Positions 24,798 to 35,658 of a stretch of 64,000 bases of DNA are shown here, piece after piece (the stretch's first letter is position 1; each line of letters starts with the position of its first letter). Under the pieces are notes generated by a model. The model had not been told where the DNA came from and searched no databases. It saw only the letters and a program-made list of their open reading frames with translations. The stretch comes from Elmis aenea. Taxonomy: Eukaryota > Arthropoda > Insecta > Coleoptera > Elmidae. The stretch covers positions 43,981,924-44,045,923 of the forward strand of contig OX393581.1 of the NCBI GenBank assembly GCA_947652605.1, written 5' to 3'. Position numbers and translations under genes: made by a program.

Positions 24798-25315
24798 AGA
24801 GTTTCTAGATTGTGTTCTTTTCTGTTTCCGTGTCTATTTTTTTCCATTTTCCTGCTACCTAGGTGAAATGGTCGAATTTTTGTTTTACTTCTCTAATTAC
24901 GTCATCTATAACAACTTCGAATAATAATGGACTGAGCACGCATCCTTGTTTTAAGCCCTCTTTTGTTTCAAACTCTGCCGATTCTTCATTTTGGGTGCTT
25001 ACAATATTTATCGGTTTTCTTACATCGCTTTTATTATGTCGATTGTATCTATTTCTATTTGCTTTTCTTAGGCCCTTTTATACGTCTTTTTTTATGTTAT
25101 CGAAGTCTATAAAACATAAACGTATTTCTTTGTTTTTTGTTAAGTTCTTTTCTATTGTTTGTCTTAATATAAAGACTGGGTCTTGGGTACACCTTCCTCT
25201 TCTGAAACCGTATTGGGATTCTTCCAGTCTGTTTTCTATTTTTCTTTTGATCTGCCTTGTATTACTCTTGTCAGTATTTTCCCTGGTACACTAATTAAAG
25301 TAATTCCTCTACAAA
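24798..25315 (-). pseudogene. LINE-B copy 2, 5' part of reverse transcriptase
   Basis: The minus strand contains RGITLISVPGKILTRVI (about 25262-25315), then, after a frameshift, ESQYGFRRGRCTQDPVFIL and TIEKNLTKNKEIRLCFIDF (about 25090-25230), the fingers and palm start of a non-LTR reverse transcriptase. A stop and frameshifts disrupt it. It joins in order with 22386-23074 across the hAT insertion. The element stops near 25315, so it is 5' truncated. The 143-codon plus-strand frame at 24863-25294 is its antisense shadow. Confidence 0.8.
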
Positions 25316-26148
25316 ATAATAACTAAACAATAACTATGCTTTTTGGTTTGCTACTTTGCTAACTAAATAAACTATTACTTGCAAAAAATGGTGGTGGACA
25401 AAATTGAAAACAGTGTGTTTGTTGGCGTCATTTTCTTAAAATCTCCGATACTATTTTGAGCAATATGGACAGATATTGACAAAAATTATTTGGCAATTAA
25501 TTTGTTTTATAAAACCTACTACCCTCTAAGGTAATTGTCTTGTATTGTGGACATAAAACACACGATAATTGCCACACATACGTGTGTAACCAACGTGTAA
25601 ATTGTACGACGGCAAAGAATACCAAATACCGAGTTAAATAAGTTGTAAGATAAGTTTCGCGACTCCGATAACGTGCCTGGTTGTGTCTCCAATATTTTCA
25701 ACGCCCCTAAGTTTACCTCTCGTCGAGAAATTCCACATATCGCATAAGGTCAGTTTAAGGCGGTGGTTATAAACGTATCTTTTGGATCTGTATCTGCAAA
25801 CCGACCTCATTAGAGGGTGTCACATTTACATATAATGGCTGCAGCCATATAGGGCTGTAGCTTATGTGTCCGTCCGATACACCTGCTACATTAACATAAT
25901 TTAATTAAAACACATTTCTTGTTGTTAATATACATTGTACTTAGAATTACGGTAAGAGATGAAATTAGGATGGTGTTTTGTAAGTGCAGGGACACGGCAA
26001 ACGCGCGAGGGGCTAATACAGGACCTGACTTTGTTTCTGAACTTAAATAGTGACGACAAACTTATCCAACTTTATTACAATTTTTAGGTGAATGAAAACA
26101 CTTAAAAAATACTCAATTATTTTATGAAGCGTTATTGTTGGGCTAACC
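25316..26148. other. Unique intron DNA, GC-richer at 25600-26050
   Basis: No repeat partner or coding signal. The part at about 25560-26050 contains CGACGGCAAAGAATACC, AATGGCTGCAGCCATATAGG and GGACACGGCAAACGCGCGAG and is less AT-rich than its surroundings. It is a candidate conserved non-coding element. Confidence 0.45.
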
Positions 26149-27085
26149 AAGGTGTCCCGGTCATCGTGAACAGCATGGGGATCTCATAAACCGTAAGAGA
26201 TATAGAGTTGGTTAAATGAATCAAAATTAATGGTTTTTGCTTTATTCATAAAAAAACAAAACACATCAGGTTATCGATTTTTGCTTATAACTTGTTTATT
26301 TAGCATCATACTCAAAATACTTTTGGACATTATAAGGACACTTTTTTGCGTAGAATTAAATTTTTTTATTAAAAGTAATTATAATCATTGTATTTATTAA
26401 GTTTAATGAAAGTGGCCATTAAAAAACAAAACAAAACATCTCATAAATGAAGTAGCTGTACTTAATTAAACATATAAAACTTAAATAATTCAAGATATTT
26501 TTTATATTCATAATAATTTATGATTTCCCAGTTACTACTACTATTGAATCTAAATTATAACATGCGTTCCAAGTGTAGCCCTCTATGGGCAATATAAATT
26601 TAAGATCTGCACTTTGTAGATAATAATGTTTTCCTAAGCATATTACTTTTTGTGCAATGAAATGTTAAATACAATTGCTGAATTAAGATAAGTCGTATTA
26701 AGTACAGTTCATCTAATAAAAAAATATGCCTAGGAAAACATTATTATCTACAAAGTGCAGATCTCAAATTGTTATTGTCCATGGAGAGAGTGCTACATTT
26801 TAAACGCATGTTATAATTTAAATTCAATAGTAACAGTAACTAAAAAATCATAAATTATTATCATATGTAAAAAGGTCTTAGGTTGTATAATTTTTTTTAA
26901 TGGTGTCACAGCCAACTACAAACTGTACTTAAAATAAGAAAGTTGATGTTAAAATAACAGAAACAAATGAAGATAGGCAACATTTATTAAAAAAATTCAA
27001 TTCTTCGCAAAAAGTGTCTTGATAATGTCGAAAAATATTTTGAGTATGATCTTAAATAAGCAACTTAAAAGCAAAAATCGAAATA
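26149..27085. mobile_element. Foldback element FB-G, right end truncated
   Basis: The left end reads AAGGTGTCCCGGTCATCGTG followed by AGCATGGGGATCTCATAAAC, as in the FB-G copies at 31769 and 43520-44511. The centre is a long stem: AAGATCTGCACTTTGTAGAT at about 26602 and its mirror ATCTACAAAGTGCAGATCT at about 26746. The right arm stops near 27085 about 100 bases short of the expected terminus. No coding capacity. Confidence 0.75.
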
Positions 27086-27116
27086 GTTATTTATGTATCA
27101 AGGCCAAAACGTGTAA

Positions 27117-27757
27117 CTTTTTCGGCCTCGTCTGGCAAGGACGGTAAAGTACGTTTTGGCCGAGGTGCATATTACATTTTTTGTGCGATCGAATTAAAAA
27201 CAATTAAAATTTTTAGTATTTTTCAAAAATATAGATTAGAAACTACGTGACATTCTGTCACTGACAGATGATGGCGTATGCTGTTAGCGGTGGAAACGTA
27301 CTAGCATAATTCTGTACATAATTTAAATAACCTTTTTTTGTGCCATTGTAATGTTTTATTCATAAATTTAAACATTGATTAATTATGTATTACATAACGT
27401 GTACCATATCATATATTTATTTATTAATACATAGTATAATTGACAGCAATAGAACAGTATTCAGTAACAATATCAACACGAAAATATTAGGTTATAAACT
27501 ACCTGACAGTTAACAACCTAAAGACCTCTACGTCACTACCCTTAGCGGAGAAGCCATAATCTCAGAGAACTTATATTCAGACACGCACATGCGCTTTCCG
27601 TTCTGCTTAATGCAAATGATCTTTTTCGTATGCTGTAGCGGCCGAAAAAGTACTTTTTCGGCCGTTGATAAGGATAGGGTCGGAAATGCAGTACTTTATT
27701 GTTGCTAACGCGTCCGCCAAACAACTGTTTCTAGTACGATCGCACAAAAAAAATTAA
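27117..27757. repeat. Inverted-repeat element with TTTTTTGTGCGATCG ends and an internal perfect palindrome
   Basis: TTTTTTGTGCGATCG at 27177-27191 and its reverse complement at 27737-27751 bracket about 575 bp. Inside, 27639-27664 is a perfect 26-bp palindrome (half-site CGGCCGAAAAAGT). Just outside the left end, related pieces AACTTTTTCGGCCTCG and GTACGTTTTGGCCGAGG (27114-27166) suggest a duplicated end module. No transposase or clear target duplication, so the type is uncertain. A 60-codon minus-strand frame inside appears random. Confidence 0.5.
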
Positions 27758-29006
27758 CTGCCGATTCAGGATTTTTTGTGGCGATGAAATGAAAGTTTAG
27801 TGTAATGTGTAATGCTATTTGCACGTTTTTAGCGAATTAAAAATTATAACCGACAAAATTCTTCCGGGTATTGGTGCTCGCCCCCCCTGGCCTTGCCAAT
27901 TGGCCTAATAACGAAAATAGACGGATTTAAAATAAACCAATTTTTGGAGTAAATATACCTACTCTTGGTTTAATTATTTATTAAGAGCCTTAAAACTTAA
28001 GAAGCAAATCCCCAAAGTCCTCACTCTTTCAGATATTAGCGTAAACACGTCAGTACGGCGTTTAAGAAGTGATTTTGTGTAGTTAGACCCATGCAGAATG
28101 AAGTATTTACGGTGTTTGTGTTCGCAACGGGGGCTGCGTGTAGGTTTAGCCTAAGTAAGCGCCGCGGGTTTCGTGCTAAGAGCAACAACACTGATTCGGT
28201 TGAGATTCTGTATTCCAAACAGCCTCAGGCGATGTGATTCTATTGCAACTCTATGGAACAGTCGACCAATTTACCTTGTTAATCCCGCGGTTCAAAAATG
28301 CCGGTAAGGAGATTATAACTAGCCGTGATATCGCAGAACGTGTGAATTCTTCTGGTAAAGCTTCTTAGCTGTATTTTAATAGGAAAATTGTCGTAATTAT
28401 AAAACTATTGCGTGATATAGATGAGGTCAAGTAAGCAGGTCGACTGTAGGGAGTTATTATAGAATCCCCCTGCACATTAGAAGATTAATTTCTTTTCGGT
28501 CCAATAATTCAATTAATTCAAAGCTCCGAGAGGCAATGTTATGTTAAGTAAACTGAAGCACAGCTTAGAGTAACTAGTTTTGGAATTAACAACCCTGATG
28601 TCGATATCTCTGACACATCTCTTAACCTTATATCAGTACATTCTGTATTCAAATTACTATGCGATATCTTATCTTGAAAATAAAGCACAGCCCTTGAAGT
28701 TCCTTAAGAACAAAATCAATTTAAAAAAATCGAATTTATAGAGTGTCCTTTTTAAAAGGTAAAGTAAAAGACGGAAACAAAACTATGGCTTATTAGCAAT
28801 AACATATTCTTCCAAAATCATCGCGTAAGTCATTTATTTAAGCACAAAAAATTCATTATACAGAGCAGACCAATAAAACAAACTTTATAATTATTTGATA
28901 CTTAATTGTATTTGAATTAAAACAAAAGCTAAAATAAAAATTTCTAGCTGTTTAAAATTGGAGAGAAAAGTTTACATTAATTTTTAACTGAAAATGTAAA
29001 AAACAA
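27758..29006. other. Unique intron DNA
   Basis: No gene supported. About 27840-28330 is GC-richer (GGTGCTCGCCCCCCCTGGCC near 27873; AAGCGCCGCGGGTTTCGTGC near 28157) and has no other copy in the window. I considered an exon here but saw no frame with protein-like content between AG and GT borders. Confidence 0.45.
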
Positions 29007-29014
29007 CTTTCAAC

Positions 29015-30570
29015 CAGGGATGGAATGTCGAAGTCGGGAGTCGGGAGTTGAGGAGTCAGTTGTCGGAAAAACTCCCGACTTTTTTTTGATTTCGTTTTTT
29101 TTTTTCGAGCATAAGACCAGAATAAAAAATTTAAAACAAAAACGAAATAACGATGTCAATAGATTTTTTTTAAACGGAAACGAGAACTAAAGTAACACAA
29201 ACTAGTTTTGTCTGTGAACGTCCAATTTTTATCTGCAACAAATACTTGACTGGATAAAATTTATAGACAGCGCAGGTATACAAAACGAATGATTCGTAGT
29301 CAAACAGATCTTACCTCGTGTTGACATTAAAAATGTTTTCAAAGGCCGATAGTGCTCTTATTTTGAAGTTTTTAAGGTCAAGGTAGAGGTCTTTCAAGAT
29401 AAACTGAACCGCGAAATTCGCAAAGAGGGGATGGCGGTTGAATTATAGACCTTTCTAAAAACGTTACATTAATATAGGTTATAACCCCGTTGTTGACGTA
29501 GACAGATGTTTATAGGTGGCGCAGTAATTTACGCTTTAGACGAGTTTTGGTTTCTGCTTCACAGTTCAGTTTATCTTGAAAGACCTCTATCTAGAAATAT
29601 GGTTCTAATGTTATAACTTTTGTAATAGGTAATTTTGTTTTGTTTAATTAGCCCTAGTAAAAAAGAAATTAATAGATGATACAAAGTCGATGTATAACGA
29701 GGGGTATTTTGCAGATATGTTTTGTAAATTGGCACGCAATTGCGCAGTAGTGGAGGCTAACTTGTTTATAATATTTTAATATATCCGTCCCATAAGAGTA
29801 CCGAAAATCTCCGGTATATTGAGCACAATGTTTGCTAAATTTTGCGTATAATACGCAAGTACAATTAAAACATCAGTTTTGATATCGAAAATGAACTCTA
29901 AGAAGCTAAATTGAATGTGTTTTATATTATTTATTGCGTAATCGTTTCTGATTGTTATTATTCTTTCAGTTTTTTAATAAATGTTTCATAACACGAATTG
30001 TTAGAAAGTTATAGTGCGTATTATAAACAAATCAAGCATGCATGGTATACGCCAGATTTTATGGTAAATATAAGCAGAAATTTAATTCATTAAAATGTGT
30101 AACTTTGATAACATATTTTTCACATTAAAATTCGCATGGTTGTCACAAATTTATAATAAGTTCATCTTTTGCATTTATCATTTAACAGTCCTAGTAATTA
30201 CAGTATTTTATTACATTTAGTAAATTACCAAATACAATGGAAGTCGCTTATAACGCGGGTCAGAAACAACCTCGCAAACCCGCGTTATAACAGAATTATT
30301 GTGGAAAATTTTATATTTCTATTTAAAAACACTTGGTTTCTTACATGTTCTTAATTATTTAGTAAACATACGATAATAAACTCTGTTCGCCATTATAGGA
30401 GCAAGTCTAGTTTTATTAACCCACAAAATTTTATCAATTTTCGACAACTGCCGCTAAAGTGAAGTAGTTCCCACGTTTTTTTTTCTAAATAAAGAAGTCG
30501 GGAGTCAGAGTCAGTTTTAAAAAATACCGACCCAGGAGTCGGTTATTTTTCGGCCGGCTCTCCATCCCTG
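29015..30570. mobile_element. Non-autonomous hAT element with AGTCGGGAGT motifs
   Basis: It starts CAGGGATGGAATGTCGAAGT and ends CCGGCTCTCCATCCCTG, with a perfect 8-bp target duplication CTTTCAAC (29007-29014, 30571-30578). Both ends carry GTCGGGAGTC repeats in inverted orientation. No transposase is seen. It contains a nested MITE at 29384-29589. Confidence 0.88.
29384..29589. mobile_element. Nested MITE, 26-bp terminal inverted repeats
   Basis: TAGAGGTCTTTCAAGATAAA at the left matches TTTATCTTGAAAGACCTCTA at the right; the inverted repeat continues inward to about 26 bp with one mismatch. The element is about 206 bp and sits inside the hAT at 29015-30570. Ends in TA suggest a Tc1/mariner-type target. 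No coding capacity. Confidence 0.75.
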
Positions 30571-30578
30571 CTTTCAAC

Positions 30579-31658
30579 CAATGTAAAATTCAATTTTTTA
30601 GGTTTTGTCATTTTGAAATACACCTAATTTACTTTATCTCTTGAATAAGCTCCAAAAACAAAAGGTTACAAAATACTATTCAAAGTGGGAGCTTTTTTAT
30701 CCCTTCTTTGTGTGCAAAACTAATGGCAGGAAACACTTTTTTCAACGTTTCAAAAAGGCTTTTTAATATTATTTGATGTTTTAACGTTTTAAGATCTTTG
30801 AGATTTTCATTTTACTGCAATTTAAAACGAGTTTAACTGTAAATTTTATTCGTCAAGCAGAACAAGTTTCCCATAAAAATACACTTCAAATGCCATTTTG
30901 CGCAAATAAATTTCCGATCTGATTAAGTACTTTTCAGTAACAGTCTACCACAATACAGTAAAAATGACGGAATTGTAGAAAACACAAGCTTTTAGCAATA
31001 AAATCAATTCGAAAACCACCACAGAGTGGTTCATACCAAATCCACTCGACTCGCATCTGGACACGTTGATTTCCATTAGCATCAAACAGCTTTTAATGTA
31101 AAGTGTATCGAGTATTGACAATGCTGTTTTCTTATCTCCCTCATATGTTAGCACGTCTGCTACATTGATTTAATGTTATTAAATACCTCAATGCCAATGC
31201 AGCGTACGTAACACGCAAATCAAATGGAAAAATTATGTTAGAATTTCAGGACTGTTAAAGGCCGACTCTTTTGTTTGTGTACTTAAAGCTACATGTCGCC
31301 AAACAATGCGATACCCAAAGAGCAAAAGCAGTATCTGACCAGGTACAGATGTCGTGATAAATTAATACAACTCTTTCTTACTACATAAGTGTAAAGAGGT
31401 AGTGAAATAAATATTAATATCGCATAAATAAAAAAATTATCTTTTCATTCGATGCGCACAATAGAACACGGCTTATTAATTGTAATTGAACTTGTCATTA
31501 ACTCTGGAAAACCACTGATTTATAGGCTACAGACATCATACGAATTAATTTAAATTTTTAAATGTAATTATTTAATTATGCTTTACTTACTTATATAGTG
31601 TGCAAATGTAATAACTTACTTCATTTCAAAAGTACAGTAAGAAAATAAACATAAAATA
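30579..31658. other. Unique intron DNA
   Basis: No gene or repeat recognised. About 30940-31150 has balanced composition (CCACTCGACTCGCATCTGGA near 31041). The 69-codon minus-strand frame at 30945-31154 lacks any recognisable motif. Confidence 0.45.
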
Positions 31659-31768
31659 TACAGGGTGTCCCACAAGGTATGCCTTCGTTAATTTTTGCGT
31701 AAATCGAATGTTTAGAACCTAAATAAAATCGTTTTAAGCAAAAAAAATATTTAATGTGTCTCTTCATA

Positions 31769-32924
31769 TACAGGGTGTCCCAGTTAAAGGGAACAGCATG
31801 GGAATCTCGTAAACGGTAAGAGATACAGAGTTGGTTTGGTAGATCAAAATGATGTATAAGTTAAGAGCAACTGTTCTATGAAAAACAAATCTTGAAAAAA
31901 GTTAATCGTTTTTGAGCTATTGATAAAAAAACAAAACACATCAGGTCTTTGATTTTTGCTTATGACTTGCTTAATTAATGGCACACTCAAAATATTTTTC
32001 GACATTATTGGGGCACATTTTTGTGTACATTTGAAATTTGTCAAAAAATGTTACCTTTACAGGGTGGTGCATTTTTCGATGCTCACCAATGCTATCTTGG
32101 AAACGGTGAGAGATACAAGGTCGGTTAAATTGGAGAGAAGTTGCACATTTTTATGGCCATTGAGAATCTGAAAAGAAATCCTGGATGGTTTGATTCGTTT
32201 TAGATTTATTACAAAAAAAAACTGAAAAATGTGATTTTGGAAAAATATTATTTTCTTCCCTACCATTGACGCTATTTCATTTAAACTTGGTAAGTTTTAA
32301 CAATCCTGGGTTTGATGACGTCAACAGAAATTTTCTAAGCCTTCTAGATTTCAAGTTGCAAGAGTCTACTTTTTTATTTCTTATGGCCGTCATATTGGAT
32401 TTTTGCATCATCAGACAGACAAAAAAAAAGTAGCTTTTCAGATTGGTAACCAACAAAACCTTTTTTTATTTTAAGGAACTTGTTGAAATTTGAAAATTTG
32501 TATAAATAATTTATAAAATGGAGAATGCTCTGAAAAACAATTGAAATTATGATATAAATAAAAGTGACAGAACATTACCCTTGTTTTTGTTTTTTTAATA
32601 TGAACTTTTTTATTTTAAATACGACTGACATTAAAATAACAAAAACTAATTAAGATAGGTAAAATCTATTGACACATTTTAGATCTACGCAAAAACTGCT
32701 TCAATAATGTCGATAAACATTTTGAGTGTGATTTCAAATAAGCAAGTTATAAACAAAAATAAAAAATCTGATGTGTTTTGTTTTATCAATATCGACCAAT
32801 TGTTTTCAAGATTTATTTTATGAAACAGTTGCTCTTAAATTATAGATTATTGTGACCTATTTAACCAACTTTGTATCTCTTACCGAGATCCCCATGCTGT
32901 TCACTTTAACTGGTACACCCTTTA
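31769..32924. mobile_element. Foldback element FB-G, near complete, carrying an FB-F arm
   Basis: It starts TACAGGGTGTCCCAGTTAAA and ends TTTAACTGGTACACCCTTTA. Mirror subterminal blocks read CAGCATGGGAATCTCGTAAA (left) and CGAGATCCCCATGCTGTTCA (right). About 32058-32580 is an inserted single arm of FB-F. The short frames here (31844-32266) are arm sequence. Confidence 0.8.
32058..32580. mobile_element. Single left arm of foldback FB-F
   Basis: TACAGGGTGGTGCATTTTTC opens a stretch that matches the left arm of 35659-37168 for about 520 bp: TTGGAAACGGTGAGAGATAC, TTGATGACGTCAACAGAAAT, ATTTCTTATGGCCGTCATAT, ending near AAAGTGACAGAACATT. No right arm follows. It is inserted within FB-G. Confidence 0.75.
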
Positions 32925-33033
32925 CATGAAGGGACAACTACAATTTTTGTTTTGCTAAAAACGTTTTATTTAGCTTCTAAACATTCGATTTATGCAAAAA
33001 GTAGCGAAGCTATACCTTGTGGGACACCCTATA

Positions 33034-33418
33034 TTTATACTGTATTTCTCAAGTCCCACGCCAGTAAAACGTTACGCAGAAATTAACAACAGAAGTTACC
33101 AGCAGTTTCTATGACTGCGTTTTGCTAATTAGTAGCAATTTTATTGTAAAACGGCATGTAAATGGTAGAAATTACAGAACACATGCAATCCTGCTTGTTA
33201 ATGAGGCTACAGAAATAATTAAAAGGTGTGATTTATCGGTATGAATTAGGAATTAATACCGGAACAGAATTATCTTTCAGAACGCAATAAATTATTGCAT
33301 TTACAAGGTAATTGCATTTATTTGATATTAATCAAAAACAATTTAATTAACAAAAACGAACACTACGTTATTTAAAGAAGATTACATCTGTTGTACATTA
33401 CCTACAGTAAAAACATTA
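33034..33418. other. Intron DNA between foldback elements
   Basis: No feature recognised in this 385-bp stretch. Confidence 0.5.
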
Positions 33419-34712
33419 TACCGGGTGTCCCACGTTCATGGTACAACCCCTTTTTTTTCTTTAGTTTTGATTTTAAATAAATGAAATTTTAGACATATGA
33501 TATACGCAAAAAACCGAGCTTTTTGAGCCGTTGCACACATTTGTTTCACTTCCGGTTTCGCCGGAAATGACCCTAACTTTGTTATTTTAAATGGAACACC
33601 CTGTATATTTTTACATTTTTGGAAAGAAGAAGTGATTTTTGATACAACTGCACTATTTTCGTTAATTTTTATAACCTCAAAATTTTTTTAAAACAAAATT
33701 TTGTTTTTTATTAAGGGTGCCGTGACCTGCATAAATTGATTTTTATTATGTCAACAATTGTCCAAAAAACGTTTTTGTAAATTTTAAATGACATTTAGGT
33801 TACTTTAATCGGCTTTGAAGGTTGAGGAATCGGTTTTTTGACAAAAAGTCAATTTTTTTAAATAGAACCATGCTGGTACTAGCGGTTATTTAAATGGATT
33901 ATCTTCTAACGAATCCATGGATACCAATAACTTGTATTTATATTAAAAATCTACTTCAAAAATTTCAAATTATTGTGAAAATTTATTAAGAGATCCTCTT
34001 AATCGCGGTTATCTAATTATGTAAAAATGATTACCAAAATTTTTAGACTGTCTAATTAAATGACTATAGTAGTTAAACATAAAACAACGATCATTTGTTT
34101 TGTTGTAGTTATGCACAGTGTACTGCGATTAACAGGATCTCTTAATAAATTTTCACAATAATTTGAAGTTTTTAAAGTAGACTCTTAATAAAAATACAAG
34201 TTATTGGTATCGATGGATTCGTTAGAAGATGATCCATTTAAATAACCGCTAGTACCGCCATGGTTCCATTTAAAAAAAATGACTTTTTGTCAAAAAACCG
34301 ATTCCGCAACCTTCAAAGCCGATTAAAGTAACCTAAATGTCATTTAAAATGTACAAAAACGTTTTTTGGACAATTGTTGACATAATAAAAATCAATTTAT
34401 GCAGGTCACGGCACCCTTAATAAAAAACTAAATTTTGTTTTAAAAAAATTTTGAGGTTATAAAAATTAACGAAAATAGTGCAGTTGTATCAAAAATCACT
34501 TCCTCTTTCCAAAAATGTAAAAATATACAGGGTGCTCCATTTAAAATAACAAAGTTAGGGTCATTTCCGGCGAAACCGGAAGTAAAACAAATGTGTGCAA
34601 CGGCTCAAAAAGCCCGGTTTTTTGCGTATATCATATGTCTAAAATTTCATTTATTTAAAATCAAAACTAAAGAAAAAAAAGGGGGTGTACCATGAACGTG
34701 GGACACCCGGTA
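33419..34712. mobile_element. Giant palindrome bounded by two inverted 188-bp MITE copies
   Basis: The 1294-bp structure is almost perfectly self-complementary, with its centre near 34065. Each end is a complete small element: 33419-33606 opens TACCGGGTGTCCCACGTTC and closes AATGGAACACCCTGTA; 34527-34712 is its mirror. Between them, 33607-34526 is another long palindrome (for example AGGGTGCCGTGACCTGCAT near 33715 and its mirror near 34403). The arms differ only by scattered substitutions. No open frame of note. Confidence 0.85.
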
Positions 34713-35658
34713 TAGCCCGTAAATTAAAAAGCTTTTTGAGTAAAACTAAACTTATAAAAACATGAGTCTTAATCATAATTGTAACGAAAATTTAGAAAAA
34801 CAATAGATGGGTCCAGGAAACCTTTTTTTCTCTCTCTAAAAACACCAAATTGATTTATTTTTTATTGCAAGCATCTTCTTTAAACACGCCCTTAGTTGTT
34901 TATCGTTAAATATAAGATTTTTCTTGTTTATCCCGAGTTTCAGAAACATAATTTAACGTCCAGTTATCAGTTGAAGTGTATGTAGCGATGTCTACAATAT
35001 CGCAAAGAGCTTTACGTAGTTCTTTAACACTTTATGGGTTGAGATAGCGGTTGGTATTGCCCGTTGTTTGTGCAGTATCCCAGGTCACTGCGGTCACCAA
35101 CAATCGAAAATGATAGCCAACTATTAATATAAAATGTTGAAAACTTACTATAAATCCTCCTGAAAGTAGGATTCTTCACTGTAAACAGAAAGTTAGAGAA
35201 CGTAAATGTTTATAAAATCTCGGTAATTTATATGATGGGGAATAAACCGTGATGTTTAGAAGCAATTAGATTGTTAGAGATGCAAAGAAGATATGCAGTT
35301 TGTTGTATTTATGAAGAAAAAAATATAGTCTTCATAAAGAAAACAGCAGTTTAAATTTTAACTTGCGCCATACTTACAAGGGAGGGTCACGATACGTTGT
35401 CGCTAAAATTTGGTTAAGGTTGTTTATTGCATCAAGGACATCAAAACTAAATGCTTTCCAGAGTTATACGTGCCAATGGCCATTTCCTTCGGAAAATGAA
35501 ACGGTCAGAGACAAAATCGAAATTCTCCTATTTACCAATACGCGCATCCTTTGCAAGTAAAATGGAGCAAAGTTTTTAAAAAAATCTTGAACGGTTCCGC
35601 AGAAAAACGTCAAAAACGAAACCCTTGCATAAGCGCTATGATTTGAGATGTTGAAGTA
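34713..35658. other. Unique intron DNA plus a MITE fragment at 35378-35505
   Basis: AGGGAGGGTCACGATACGTT at about 35380 starts a one-ended copy of the small element at 2935-3072 (shared to CAATGGCCATTTCCTTCGG). The rest has no gene or recognised repeat. The 65-codon frame at 35363-35560 runs through this repeat and is not a gene. Confidence 0.55.

Larger units (their letters stand above)
31659..33033. mobile_element. Small foldback element split at its centre by FB-G
   Basis: The outer arms are 31659-31768 (TACAGGGTGTCCCACAAGGT onward) and 32925-33033 (ending ACCTTGTGGGACACCCTATA). They are near-perfect mirror copies down to their inner ends (CTCTTCAT and ATGAAGGG). Joined, they make a palindrome of about 219 bp with no loop, and FB-G (31769-32924) sits exactly at its centre. 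Either the centre was the insertion target or the inner element was captured there. Confidence 0.8.

Noticed and set aside
24863..25294. 143-codon plus-strand frame
   Set aside because: Antisense of the LINE-B reverse transcriptase, whose minus-strand reading contains real RT motifs.
26560..26830. Long hairpin resembling a microRNA precursor
   Set aside because: It is the central stem of foldback FB-G, recurs at 43690-43930 and 58530-58655, and is far longer than a microRNA hairpin.
27840..27900. Possible LTR retrotransposon primer-binding site (TTGGTGCTCGCC)
   Set aside because: No paired LTRs, no gag-pol motifs nearby and no convincing tRNA 3'-end match.
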